DNA of 64,000 nucleotides from Pseudoneurospora amorphoporcata (taxonomy: Eukaryota > Ascomycota > Sordariomycetes > Sordariales > Sordariaceae): the NCBI GenBank assembly GCA_033297205.1, contig MU859151.1, forward strand, positions 62,001 to 126,000, written 5' to 3'. Shown one piece after another: positions 21,370 to 31,713 of this stretch. Numbering within the stretch: position 1 is the stretch's first letter; each line of letters starts with the position of its first letter. The position numbers were made by a program, and so were the translations under genes. Under the pieces are notes generated by a model. The model was given only the letters and a program-made list of their open reading frames with translations. It had not been told where the DNA came from and searched no databases.

Positions 21370-22026
21370 TTAGAGGGGGGAAGATTCCGAATCTGCCTCG
21401 TAGTTGTCGTCGTCGTACAAGTCCGAAGTGTAGCGGTCTGAGTCGTGAGATATGTTGCTGGCTGCTCTGGAGGTGTTCATGTTGTGCCGAACCGAGTGGT
21501 CAACTTCTTCGAATGAGTATTGTCGGTAGTTGTAAGGACCGGAGGGGTAGTAGGTGAAGGACTCTGATGAGGAATCAGAGTCAGAGTCGTAGGCGGCGGC
21601 GTAATAGGCGTCGTGAGAGCCGTAATACTCATCAGGGCGGGCACGACGGAAAGGGATAGTATGGATGATGGAGCGGGGGCCACGGTTGGCCTCAACGTCC
21701 TCGTAGCCGTCACGGGGATTTGTGTTGACGTGGTTGTGCAAGTAAATCGCTTCTCGATTCCAGAGAACGACGCCGCAAAAGACAATGCCGAAAATACTAC
21801 CCAGGAGGACGGCGGACAAGATGACCTCGATCAAGGCAAGAGCCCCCGGGGAGAATGTGTCTCCAAGCACGTGCGAAATGATAGAGGTGAGAAAGATCAC
21901 ACCGAGGGTGATGCCACCGATGAAACAAACGAGGAACGAGGACAGAATGCTGATAGCAGTTGCCCGCCAGCGTGTCATGGGTCTGGTCGAGCCCGCCATG
22001 TAAGGAAGTGTGATGTGCATTTCCAT
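21370..22026 (-). CDS. Two-span membrane protein with acidic Ser/Tyr-rich tail (218 residues)
   Basis: A single exon from ATG 22026. Two hydrophobic spans, about residues 23-50 (ISILSSFLVCFIGGITLGVI) and 62-88 (ALIEVILSAVLLGSIFGIVF), form a hairpin. The cytosolic tail that follows is rich in Tyr, Ser and Asp, with DSDSDSSSES, and could be phosphorylated. I know of no named family; small two-span proteins like this are common and uncharacterised in Sordariomycetes. The composition and uninterrupted frame support a real gene. The promoter side points toward 22,493, the 3' end of the DUF3431 gene, so the two are in tandem. Confidence 0.65.
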   Translation of the reverse strand: MEMHITLPYMAGSTRPMTRWRATAISILSSFLVCFIGGITLGVIFLTSIISHVLGDTFSPGALALIEVILSAVLLGSIFGIVFCGVVLWNREAIYLHNHVNTNPRDGYEDVEANRGPRSIIHTIPFRRARPDEYYGSHDAYYAAAYDSDSDSSSESFTYYPSGPYNYRQYSFEEVDHSVRHNMNTSRAASNISHDSDRYTSDLYDDDNYEADSESSPL

Positions 22027-22493
22027 CGTGGGTGGTGGTGTCTGGTATAAAATATAAATTCAGGTGTGGTATGTTCGATGGGCCGTTGGTGAAGAAAGAA
22101 TTCTTAGAGGTTCCAGGCGAAGGAGGATTCGTTGATGGCCTCTCCTTTTTATATTCCTTTCCCTCTTAAACTCAGGGGGAAAAAAATGGCTGCATGCACC
22201 TCTTTGCCGGAAATATTTCCTTTGCAAAATTTTCGGGCATGACTGGAAGGCCAGATTGCATGCATCATCGTTCCCGTAGTCGCCGCAATTCCGACTCCCG
22301 CAGGATAGAGGTATGTGTCGTGGGAAATAAATGCAACGGATGTCCGTAGTCCTCGGCGTGCGAGCATTGCATTTTATTCATCCCACAACCTGTCCCGATG
22401 CGGGAACATGAACCCCTCCAGATCAGGTCCAGCACCACCAGCCACGCCAACCCACATGCAACATGGAATCTCGCCATGTTTCCATCATGTGCA
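22027..22493. other. Intergenic, upstream of two-span protein
   Basis: This is the promoter and leader of the minus-strand gene ending at 21,370. It is A/T-rich close to the start codon, with tTTTATATTCC near 22,150. No coding signal is seen. Confidence 0.4.
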
Positions 22494-23559
22494 TCAAACA
22501 AGCGGACCGCGATACCCCCTATCCTCTCCCTCCCACCCCAACCTCGGCCACCCGCTCGGCAGCGTCGCGACCGTGGGCAGGGTATACCTCCCTGCGCACC
22601 CATCTTGACTGCACCCCTTGAGCCCACAGAGTCCAAACACCTTGCAATAACACTCGCCCGCATCCGGGCAATAAACGGCTGTCTTCCCAAAGATGATATG
22701 CCACGTATACTCAAACACTCTGCCAGACAGACTGTCGTCCAGCTCCGTGTTCAACAGCCACTTGCGAAGCCGGATGTAGTCCTCGCGCGATCGGCTGTGG
22801 ACGGTTTCGCGGGAGACGGCGAACTGGGAGCAGCAGGATACGGCGACGACTTCGGGGACGGGGATTCCCGGGAAGATCTGCTGGAAGGCGGACTTGAAGA
22901 CGTCCTTGAGGGTGAGCTCGGAGTCGGAAAGGTTCAGCTCCGGAGAATCCTTGGCGTCTTGGACGGGGCGGACCTCGGCGGGACAGCCGAGGATCCAGAC
23001 GCAGCGAAGATTGACGTAGCCCGAGGCTTGGACGTAGGGGGTTTGGAGGTGTCGGAGGGTTACGAGAGCGTCATAGTCGGGGTCGTCGTTGTGCCAGGCG
23101 AAGCGTTGGGCGTGGACGAAGACGGTGGTGGAGGCAAGGGTGTCGTAGCGGTCGATGATATGTCTGAAGGTCGTTAGTGACTTTTTTCCGGCAGGCTTGT
23201 GAATACCAAGGTAAACAAACGTACGTGAGATAGACCATGGCCTCATGCCCTTTATTCTTTGGGACCGTCAGGGGAGCACCAGGGTCGTCGACCACGTAAA
23301 TGCTCGCAGGCCAGTCCGGCAGGTATTCGTGAACCCAGTTGGTGTCTTCATGCTTCATGCTGGCCACCACTATCTCGAGCGGACGCTCCCGGGGTTTCTC
23401 CGGCGTTGTGCTTGCCAGGGAACCGGCATGGTGTTGAGGTGGTGATGGTGCCACATCCCAGAGTCCAGCTCCTCCGTAAATGTAAAAGGGAACAATAATA
23501 CACGCGAAAACCAAGGCGATTCCCAGCGGAGAGACTTGAAATTTTGTTGATGAACACAT
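22494..23559 (-). CDS. DUF3431 family protein, membrane-anchored
   Basis: Exon 1 is 23559-23225 and exon 2 is 23163-22494; the 61-bp intron has a GTACGT donor, CTAAC branch and TTCAG acceptor. The product has 334 residues. An N-terminal anchor (about residues 11-28, LGIALVFACIIVPFYIYG) fits a type II membrane protein. The DUF3431 core begins with EIVVASMKHEDTNWVHEYLP and runs through YVVDDP, NKGHEAMVYLT-HIIDRYDTL and FVHAQRFAWHNDDP. The splice restores the conserved HIIDRYD. The conserved acidic and His pattern resembles GT-A type glycosyltransferases, but activity is unproven in what I know of the family. The C-terminal part is Cys-rich (CYCKVFGLCGLKGC). Upstream frame extension begins with GTG, so 23559 is the first ATG. 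Confidence 0.85.
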
Positions 23560-23703
23560 GGCTGCCAAGGCCCAAAAACCGGGAGAGAGGAGTCGAGCGA
23601 TGTCGAGATAAAGCTCACTCACTGTTGGTTCCCAGTCAACGTTCGGAATCCCGTCATATCGAAGGTTCACTGTCGTTTGTCAAAATCACCACAACACTCC
23701 TGA

Positions 23704-24864
23704 ATGCACGTAGGCGTTAGCCCACGTCCCCGCCAGCGCCCTAACCAGAAGCTTCTACCGCTTCTACTCAACTATAACAAATATGCTCTGTGCGTCATGA
23801 TGGATTATAGGTGAATCCTATTGGAGAGATGCTGCATATGCACCATCCAAGCCTCTTCACCATAGTGCACACCACAGCTCCTAAACGTTCTCAGCACTAG
23901 AACCGGCACGAGCAACTGCTACGTCGACCAGGCCTCGTCCTGCGACGAGCCCAACGCCGTTCCCTGTACCAACCTCCAAAAGGGCGTCTCAAAAGCGTGC
24001 TGCCCGCGCTTGACGAGCTGTTCCGACCAATATGAAGCCACCGAGGAATTCGTCCGGTGCAACATCCAATACGATGACTTGTTCCACCCCGCCGTCGTTG
24101 TGACGGCTACCATCTCGGAGAGCGGCAAGCTATCGACAGTGACGCTGGGTCCTTTATCGTCATCCACCACTCGGGCCGCCGGGGCAGTTACCATGCAGCC
24201 ATCGGCCCTTCCAAACCCGGAAGGGTCACAGGGTGCGTCCGCCGGATCGGCATCGACGCCCCTCCCCGGCATCCCTGTGCCTTCGAGCACAGCATCGTCA
24301 ATACCCGCAGTCCCCTCGCCCACTCCAGACTCGTCGCCAAGCATCTCCACCGCCGCCATAGCAGGCATCTGCGTCTCCGCCACTCTTGCATGCGCCCTCC
24401 TCGCCGTCCTGATCTGGATCGTTCTCCGCCGTCGCAGGAAAGCCGCGGTCACCGAGAAAGCCGCAGGTCCATCAGATGGTGGCAACCCAGGTGGAAGTGG
24501 AAGCGACCAAGACACGACGAGCAGAGATCTGGGAAGTCCGCCCGATTACCTCGCCGAACTACCACATGACAGCACCCGTTTCGAGGCACCAGGGGATACC
24601 CGTCCGTATTCGTACGTTGTCGGGCAGAATGGGGCCGAGTACTATAAGCCGATGGAGTTGATGACGGAGAGGGTGGTGCCGGTTGAGTTGCAAGGGAATA
24701 CGCAGAGGGGGATGCCACCAGGGCAATGGCAAGACCAGCAGCAGCACCAGTATGGACCGTTTGAGATTATGACAAATCCGAGGGGGTCGGGGGTGATACA
24801 AGGGACGCCGAGGGCTGAACTGGCGGTGCCGACGCCTAGGGCAGAGTTGGGGACGTTTATATAA
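23704..24864 (+). CDS. Single-span receptor-like protein with Cys-rich ectodomain (5' end uncertain)
   Basis: The secure coding part is 23901-24864. It has a Cys-rich segment (SNCYVDQASSCDEP, CTNLQKG, ACCPRLTSC, VRCNI), then a Ser/Thr/Pro-rich stalk. One membrane span follows (IAGICVSATLACALLAVLIWIVL) with an RRRRK stop-transfer, and then a cytosolic tail with PPDYLAEL. This layout is typical of fungal cell-surface proteins such as Wsc/Mid2-like sensors, but I cannot name the family. The start is a problem: the frame is closed by a stop at 23863-23865 and has no ATG or signal peptide after it. An ATG at 23704 can be joined (exon 23704-23810, donor GTGAAT at 23811, acceptor CACTAG ending at 23900) in frame. 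The N-terminus this gives is basic and only weakly hydrophobic, not a good signal peptide. The gene may have an unseen first exon or a damaged 5' end. Confidence 0.6.
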
Positions 24865-25838
24865 CGCTTTGGTGGCGCTGCCAAGGTGAGCAGCGTCGGT
24901 GATACTGAGTAATGTATATATGCTAGAGATGAGCGGGGACACCGAGACGGGAAACACGGGCGCACGGCGCAAGAGAATACCCAAACCTTTTTGCTAGGTA
25001 TTCAGAGCGACCGCGATGGACATGGAGCGACGAGACTGCAAGACCGGCGTGCTTCGATCTTGCTACTTTGTCCACACAAGGTCCAAGAGGTAGCATGCCA
25101 GTGAGCCGATGGGGGAAAGCCAACCCCAGTCGATTCGACTCTCCACGAAAGGAGTTCAGGGATGCCGGCACATCGAGAACAGCGCGATCGCGAGATGCGC
25201 CCGCCGTCGTATTATGCCGCTGATCCGAAAGAGAGGGCGCCGGCGTCGGTGTCGGTGTCGGCGCAGAGCGGAGAGCAGGAGGACGGGGACGTACTCGCCG
25301 AGTTGGAAGATACGCAGATCATCTGAAACGGGGAGGGGCCGTGAGCGGGTACGGAGGCGAGGGAGGCGACAGAGGGACGTCGGCGACGCGTCGTTGTAAT
25401 GCCGTTATTCGAGCTCGGAGGAGGATGCGATCGAGGACGGAGGCATGTGCGGGCGGTCCGATTGGAAGATAGACGATAGCTCAGGGTTTTCGCTTGGATC
25501 GGCAGCAGGTATGGGTGGTCATTGTGCGCGGTTAGGATCGCGGGTCGTGGGTTGTTTGGCTTGTTGTTGAGGTTTGAACACGCAAAGCGAAAAAGGTTGA
25601 ACGAGGCAAGTTGGGTTTCCATGGATCAGTCGCCAGTGCGGGGTAACTGTAATAGTTGCCAGATCATAATCTTAACGCTTGTCCCGTATCTTTCAGCGCG
25701 TCTCCCGCTAACGGTCGCTATTTACACTAACACTTACATGTACCAGAGATATACTCTCTTTTAACAGACTCATCATCAACGCCGTAGATCAATCTCTTTC
25801 CGTGCAGCCCCATTCTTCCCTTTCGTCTCCCATGCTTA
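24865..25838. other. Intergenic between convergent genes; possible small frame
   Basis: Two 3' ends meet here. One 54-codon plus-strand frame from ATG 25162 to the stop at 25324-25326 has protein-like composition (MPAHREQRDREMRPPSYYAA at its start). It has no motif, no clear promoter and no splice partner, so I do not call it a gene. A (GGTGTC)n-like stretch lies near 25,245. Confidence 0.4.
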
Positions 25839-26401
25839 CTAGACAACCTGCCCATTCCTCACCCTCAACCTCATCACATCCCCCAGCTCTCCCTTGGTGT
25901 TATCATGCGTCAACACGTACTGATCCCCAGGCTGGTTATAGAACCCCTTGCGCTCCAGCATTTTAGAGGTGTAGAGCACCGCGCAAGTGGCCGCCACGCC
26001 GACGGCGGTGCGCGTTGCGTACTTTCTGTATCATGGATACTTTGTTAGTATTCATTCTTTCATTGATTCCTCAAACGTGAACGAAAGGGGATCAAGGGGA
26101 TGGAAGCCCAAGGGATCATTACATCCTACAACAACCAGTATTCAGACCTGCTCTGCTCTACACAAAGGACAGAGACTGGAAAGACTCACCGATGAACAGC
26201 ATTAGCAAAAGGATACACCTCCTGTCCGCTCGGTCCACCGAAATCATCTTCCACCTTCTGGCCGTTGGCGCCCTTCTTGTGATGTATATTCTTCTTTTGT
26301 GCCTTGGTCACCACCGGCTGGCGAGGGCCGCCGCCGCGGGCATGGAAAAAGGCCATGCGGGGCCGGAGCAGAGTCCGGAAGAAGACGAGACGGGTTAACA
26401 T
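25839..26401 (-). CDS. Small mitochondrial membrane protein of unknown function (132 residues)
   Basis: Exon 1 is 26401-26190 and exon 2 is 26025-25839. The 164-bp intron has a GTGAGT donor and ATACAG acceptor, phase 2. The N-terminus MLTRLVFFRTLLRPRMAFF is basic and amphipathic, a likely mitochondrial targeting signal. A short hydrophobic span (TAVGVAATCAVLY) comes just after the splice, and the C-terminus reads FYNQPGDQYVLTHDN. Size and layout resemble small inner-membrane assembly or accessory proteins, but I recognise no named family. The join removes an in-frame stop and gives a continuous, well-composed tail. The function is unknown. Confidence 0.68.
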
Positions 26402-26988
26402 AGTGTTTTTGTCTTGGTTGATCGTAGGTAGGTATATATGTATGTTTGGTACAGATAATGCTCGGAGGTGAGACTTGTTGGAAATATTTATACCACACCT
26501 TGGATGATAAAAACAAACAGTGCAAGGGTCGGGACGGGATTTAATATTTAGTTCCATCCATTCATTCCTCTTGTAGACGCTGTCATAGCCTGGTAGATTT
26601 CATCGTCTCTCCATCCATCCATCCCCAGAGTCGGTTGTCAAGGTGACGTAACTCTTCCGAGATAAGGATGAGGGGGAAGAGGAGGAGGAGGACGGGACCA
26701 TCGATGGGCATGATGCTACCTAATTTTACATATCAACAAGCAGACAGACTACGTATTGAGGGTTTTATACCTGGGGATAAGATCGATCGAGATATACTCA
26801 AGTTTGACGCAATGCCAAAATGTGAATGCTCTCTTGGAAGTTTTCTCATGACATGGAAGTTTGCTTAAGTTTTGTTAAAGGGCCATGCGCCGGCAGTTGT
26901 TCAGTGTTTTGGTCCAGACATTTCCATGGTTTGATGTTGATAAGGATTATCCTAGCTTTACTAGTTCAACAAACATAACAGGGTTCAA
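26402..26988. other. Intergenic between the mitochondrial protein gene and tRNA-Thr
   Basis: This contains the promoter of the minus-strand gene, with GTAGGTAGGTATATATG near 26,425, a GA-rich tract near 26,670-26,695 and the 5' flank of the tRNA. No coding signal is seen. Confidence 0.4.
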
Positions 26989-27094
26989 GCCCGTATAGCT
27001 CAGTGGTAGAGCGCATCACTCGTAAATCTTCCCGACCTCGGGAAAGTGCAACTACGATATGATGAGGTCTGCGGTTCAATCCCGCATGGGGGCA
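26989..27094 (+). tRNA. tRNA-Thr (anticodon CGT) with a 34-nt intron
   Basis: All arms can be drawn. The acceptor is GCCCGTA with TGGGGGC (one G-G mismatch), the D arm is GCTC-AGTGGTA-GAGC, the anticodon stem is CATCA/TGATG and the loop is CTCGTAA. The T arm is TGCGG-TTCAATC-CCGCA, and the discriminator is A27094. The anticodon CGT at 27021-27023 reads ACG. The intron (27025-27058) starts after the base 3' of the anticodon, the standard nuclear position. It contains TACGA, which can pair with the anticodon region TCGTA, as in spliceable eukaryotic pre-tRNAs, and its own hairpin TTCCCGA/TCGGGAA. Mature length is 72 nt before CCA. A T run follows as the pol III stop. Confidence 0.95.
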
Positions 27095-27098
27095 TGAC

Positions 27099-27123
27099 TT
27101 TTTCGACTTTTTTTTTTTTTTTT
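27099..27123 (+). terminator. RNA polymerase III terminator of tRNA-Thr
   Basis: A T5 run at 27099-27103 begins a few bases after the tRNA and is backed by a T16 run at 27108-27123. Confidence 0.85.
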
Positions 27124-27127
27124 GGCA

Positions 27128-27156
27128 CTACCTACCTACCTACCTACCTACCTACC
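27128..27156. repeat. CTAC microsatellite
   Basis: Seven copies of CTAC directly follow the pol III terminator. It is the longest pure array of the CCTA/TAGG motif that recurs throughout this window. Confidence 0.9.
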
Positions 27157-27348
27157 AGCTACCTACCATCCATGACTTTCCGAAACAGCATTCCATGTTC
27201 TTTTTATCCCTAGGTATAAAATACTCAATACGCCTAACGCCGTTCATCCAAATCCCAATATCCTAACCATACTCGTATTGCCAAGACCTTTCCACTCCTT
27301 CAACCTCTCACCACATAACATCATTCACCACCGACCTCCCATCCCTCC

Positions 27349-30300
27349 TCAAGCCCTCGCCTGCGTAGCCTGAGTGGCCTGCACCCCCTGTTGCCCCTGC
27401 CCCGGCCCAGTCGGAACGACCTTGAACCCCTCCGCCACAACCTTGGCAATCTCCTCATTCTTATGCTGCAAGAGTCCCAGCGCAAAAGCGACATCATTCC
27501 ACTGTCTCTCCGTATCGCATCTCTGCAGCCTCGCCGCCAGCTTCTCCGCCAGCTGCTTAGCATGTCTGTCCTTCTCCACGAAGCCGAGCAGGAACTTGAC
27601 CACCCGCCTGAACCCTTCCTCTTCCAGACTGGCGTCCGAAGAAAGCAAAGAGAACATGTCGACAAAGTGGTTGTACACCGCGTTGTCCTTGGTCGAAAGC
27701 TCCGTGAAGAACATCCTGGCCAAGTCGGCGATGCGCTTATCCCCATCTTCGAGACAGAGCGCCATTGAAGCCAGCTGGCCCTTGACCTTGACTTGGCCGG
27801 CCAGGATGAGGAAGGTGAGTGTCATGAGACAGGTGCGCTTGACCGACGGGTCGGGGTCCGACAGGCGACGGTAGAGGAAGTCGGTGTTTTCGTCAATGAG
27901 GTGGTTGAAGCATACCGCCATGTCGCCGAGCGCGATAACCGCGTTGGAGCGCACGGTAGGATCGACGGAGCGCTCCATGATGGTGATGAGCAGAGGAAGG
28001 TTGGCTTCGCAGTATTCCGACGACACGCACATGAGCTTGGCGAGACACAAGGTGGCGGCTTGTTGGAGTTCGCGGTTGCGGTACGTCGTGTTGTTTGCGC
28101 AGATTTCCGACACCATGGGGCCGAACATGGCGAGAAGGGATTGCGGCCCGTAGAGAAGTTCGCGCTCGCGGATGTGGAACATGGCTTCGGTGAAGTCGTC
28201 TTCGGTGGTGCCGCCGATGAGGTCAAGTTCGTCTTGGTCTTCTTCGTCCTTTGTGGCTTTGGGGCCGGCTGACTTGCGGCGGTTGGCGGAGGCCGAGGCC
28301 GAAAGAGATGTGCGCTTGTTTGTCGTTCCAGCTGCCTTCTCCTTCTCTTGTTTACGGCGCTTGAAGTCCAATTCGCATAGTTCCAAGTGAACGATCTGCT
28401 TGATGGCTACGTGGCCGACAATAAAGAGGAGCTGCGAAAGCGCGATGGCGTGTTCTCGGTGTTGCTTCTTGGATTCGGCATCTTCGGGCTGGGTAGCGGC
28501 TGGTGCTTGGACGGATATGGGCTCGTCCTCGTCCATGGCGTCCGGGTTGTTGGGCTCTTCAGCTGGCGTGGGCTCTGCTGCGGGCTCTGTTGGTGATGGC
28601 GGCTTCTCCTCATGGGAAGAAGCCGAACGCGACTTGGGCGGGCCAGCGAACACGGCCCTGGTCTTGCGGCGAATGATTTCGGAGCACAGAACGTCGGGGT
28701 GCTTGGCGATGGCGTAGATGGCATTGATGGCTTGTTCGGCAACACCATACCATTCCTTGCTGTCAGTGGGCACCTCGGTGATGGCAGCAAGCTTGGTGAG
28801 GAGGGCATGGTCGTTTGGCAGCCGGGAGAACTTGATAGCGGAATCCTTGGACTGACGACCTGTGGGGTTGATGCGGCGAAGAGCGACGCAGGTATACTTG
28901 GCCAGCTGAAGGTCTGCCCGGCCGTGGGCTCCGAGACCAGTACGAAGCATCGTCTCCATCTCGCCCACCACAATCTCGGGATTGGCGGTGGCCAGCATGC
29001 CCAGCACAATGATGGCGCCGCGACGCTGTGTCCTCGAGATGTCCCGCTTCTGCACGCCATACACCTGCCACAGCTTGGCAATGACCAAGTCCGAGATCAT
29101 GCCCGACTTCATCATGGTGCTCAGCAGCTGCTCCAGCGAAGTCAACTCGGCAGGAGTAGCGCCAAACGTCAGACTGATCATGTTCCTTGCAATGTACGTC
29201 GCCGCATCGTTGGCATTAAAGTTGCCAGGCGCCTCGAAGAACAATCTCTTGTAGCACTCGATCAGATGGGTTTGCACGCCCTTGCCTTCATCGCTGTTGC
29301 CCTTGGTCCAGATCAGCCTGAGCATACGACGGATGCCGATCTTGTTCTGCTCGATGTTGTATGCGTCGCCGACCTCAAAGTAGTCCATGGCTTCAATGAC
29401 CTCGCTCTTGTTTTTGGATCCGAGCAACTGGCAAACGGTCTCGGTGGCGTCGTGGAGGACGTCGATAAACTTGAGCGCTTCGCTGTAGTAGCGCTTGGTC
29501 AGCGTGAGCTTCTCGATGGCTTCCGAGGTGGCTGCTTCTTCTTGGGCCTTGCGAATGGCTGCCATCTTTTCCTCCTCCGTCATCTCTGATGGTTGCTTTC
29601 TGGGGGATTCCATCATCTGGGTTGCCTCGTCAAGGAGAGCTGGGTCTACCGAGGTGTTGCCAGCCTCACCATCCAGCCCTGGAGCATCCACTGGTGGCTT
29701 CAACGCGTTGAGCTCCTCTTCCACCTTGTTCAAGCGCTCTTGCCAATCCTTCCGGGCCAACTGGGCACCGTGTAAAGCCGTGAAGGGGTGAGTTCTGATC
29801 AAGGTGCCGAGCAACTTGATGGCATTCCTCCTGACGTGACTGCTCTTGTCCTCGAGACTGCGGCAAGCGAGCTCTGCGGCTTTCTGTCGTCGCTTGGGAA
29901 ACTTTTGCTCCAACTCGCAGAGCTTGACGTAAACCTGAATGGCCCTGACACGACAGTAAGGGTTGATATCGAGGAATCGCTCTTCCAAGACATCAAAGAA
30001 GGCGTTCATCTGGGTCTTGTGGTTTTCGCCTCTTTCGGCCGACTTGCTAAGGTGTATCAACATGTTGCCAAAGACTTCGATCAAAGCGCAACGTAGGGTA
30101 TACGATTCGCTATCTAGCTGCTTGGCCAGCAGGGTCACCTGCTTGATGATGATTCTGGGTGCCAGCTCGGAAAGCTTGATCATGAAGGTCGAGACGGACT
30201 TGGGGCCCCTGTTGTCGTTGCTGTTGAACTCCTTGTTACTGAGCTCTCGTAGGATTTCCTCGGCTAGCTGTGGGTAGTCGTATTGCTCGGCCAAGATGTG

Positions 30301-31228
30301 GAGGAACTCGGCCATGGGCTCAGCCAGATGCTCAAAGTAGGTCAAGTTCTGGACAATCGAGATTTGCGCAGCATAACCGTGGCCGTGGTGCTTGATGGCC
30401 ACACACAGCACCTTCCAGCAGTGCATGCGTATACTGGTGTTTTTGGTCCGCTGTTCGCTCTCGAGTATCATATACACGGGTCGAGTCAACAGACCAATGA
30501 AGGTGTCGCGTTCCGAAGTGGTCATGAATATCCTGGCGAGCTTCAGCCTAAGAGCCTTGACCATGGTATTGAGAGCCGTTTCGAGTTGCGCGGATGAGTC
30601 CCAGGTGCCGTCTCTCGCTGTGGGTTTCTTTGACTTTCCGCGGCCTCTGCTTGTTACGGTATTGGAAGCCTTCTCTGCGGCCTTGGCCTCGACGCCGGCG
30701 ATGGTCCATTGTAGGAGGAAGGCGTATATGTCGAGCAGCTGTTTGTGGTGGGCGAGGAGCTCTTGTTCTTCGGCTTCTAGGTCGTGATGAACAACGTCGG
30801 CTTCGGCAGCGAGACCTGAGGTAATGAGGTCGAAGATTTTGCTGAGCGCATGGGCTGATAGGAAGGAGGTGTACCTAGAAAGCGAAGCTTGTTAGTCAGG
30901 CCTTGTCTGGTCATACGTTACGTATCGAGTCTGGTTAGATGTTGTCGCCTTTGGCGCCTGAAGACACCGGAACGTAGCGAATGGAAGCGCACTTTAGGAG
31001 AAACTGCAACGAGTCAAAGATGTGGGCGCGCGTGATGGCGTCGGGGTTCTCTGCGACGGCGTCGACAATGGGGTTGAGGATGCTGTTGATGAGGCCGTTG
31101 TCGGCGAGGGATTCGGGCTCGTTCTCGCAGTCGACAAGAGCGCTGTCAGCTTCTGGTGTGGGGATACTGGCAGGATCGTCCATGTAATGCTTGAGCGCAT
31201 TGTTGATGTCGAAGTTTATCGAGTCCAT
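27349..31228 (-). CDS. cnd1: Condensin complex subunit 1 (Cnd1/Ycs4, CAP-D2)
   Basis: Exon 2 (30874-27349) encodes most of the protein. It carries HEAT repeats, the central YFEVGDAYNIEQNKIGIRRM-type block, and the conserved Cnd1 domain near the C-terminus (ANLPLLITIMERSVDPTVRS, NTDFLYRRLSDPDPSVKRT). Exon 1 starts at ATG 31228 (MDSINFDINNALKHYMDDP) and holds the N-terminal condensin segment SLQFLLKCASIRY. The acceptor CTTTCTAG at 30875 is clear. The donor is not: the only one I find that keeps frame is GTCTTC at 30965 (exon end 30966), a poor consensus, so this junction is provisional. That model gives about 1,262 residues, right for the family. The protein is the HEAT subunit of condensin, which loads with SMC2/SMC4 to compact mitotic chromosomes. 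A low-complexity acidic and Pro-rich insert lies around two-thirds of the way in. It is head to head with cdc7. Confidence 0.93.
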
Positions 31229-31713
31229 CGTGTTGGACTGGTCGCCTTGTCGGCGGGGGTATATGCCCGGTAATGGTGTTTTGGTCAAGATTGGAATGTT
31301 TCCATCCTCGGGCCTCGAATGCGACGGGATCAGCGCTGTGCTACAGTGGTTCCAGTGGGGTAGTTGTGGGGGAGATGGGCCCTAGCAACGGGCCGGTACC
31401 TGACCTGAGGTGTTTGTTGACTTTCGACGCGTGCCTGCAAGCTGTTTCAACTTTTGGTTGGGTGCAAGTCGCGTCTTCCATGGGTGAATGGCCCGTGCAC
31501 ATGTCCCTACCGCCAAAATCATTCCGTCACTACGCTATAATCACTAAACATACCTTGACCGACTAGACTACACAAAATACACAAAATCCACAAAACAAAC
31601 AGGCCACTCCTCCTATTTCTTTAATTCATGGCCCTCGCGCTGGTTCTTGCTGGTCTCTCGACGCTCGAACTCGCCCTGACCACTCTCGGCTCCAGTGTTA
31701 GTGTACTACAAGA
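31229..31713. promoter_or_regulatory. Bidirectional promoter region, cnd1 / cdc7
   Basis: There are 485 bp between two divergent start codons. Both genes act in the chromosome cycle. I see no exact ACGCGT (MluI cell-cycle box); GACGCG near 31,428 is the closest match. Confidence 0.5.

Noticed and set aside
22398..23177. 259-codon plus-strand frame opposite the DUF3431 gene
   Set aside because: Antisense shadow; the minus strand shows the family motifs and intron signals.
27128..27156. CTAC array as telomere-like repeat
   Set aside because: The unit is CCTA, not the fungal telomere CCCTAA, and it lies between housekeeping genes; it is a microsatellite.
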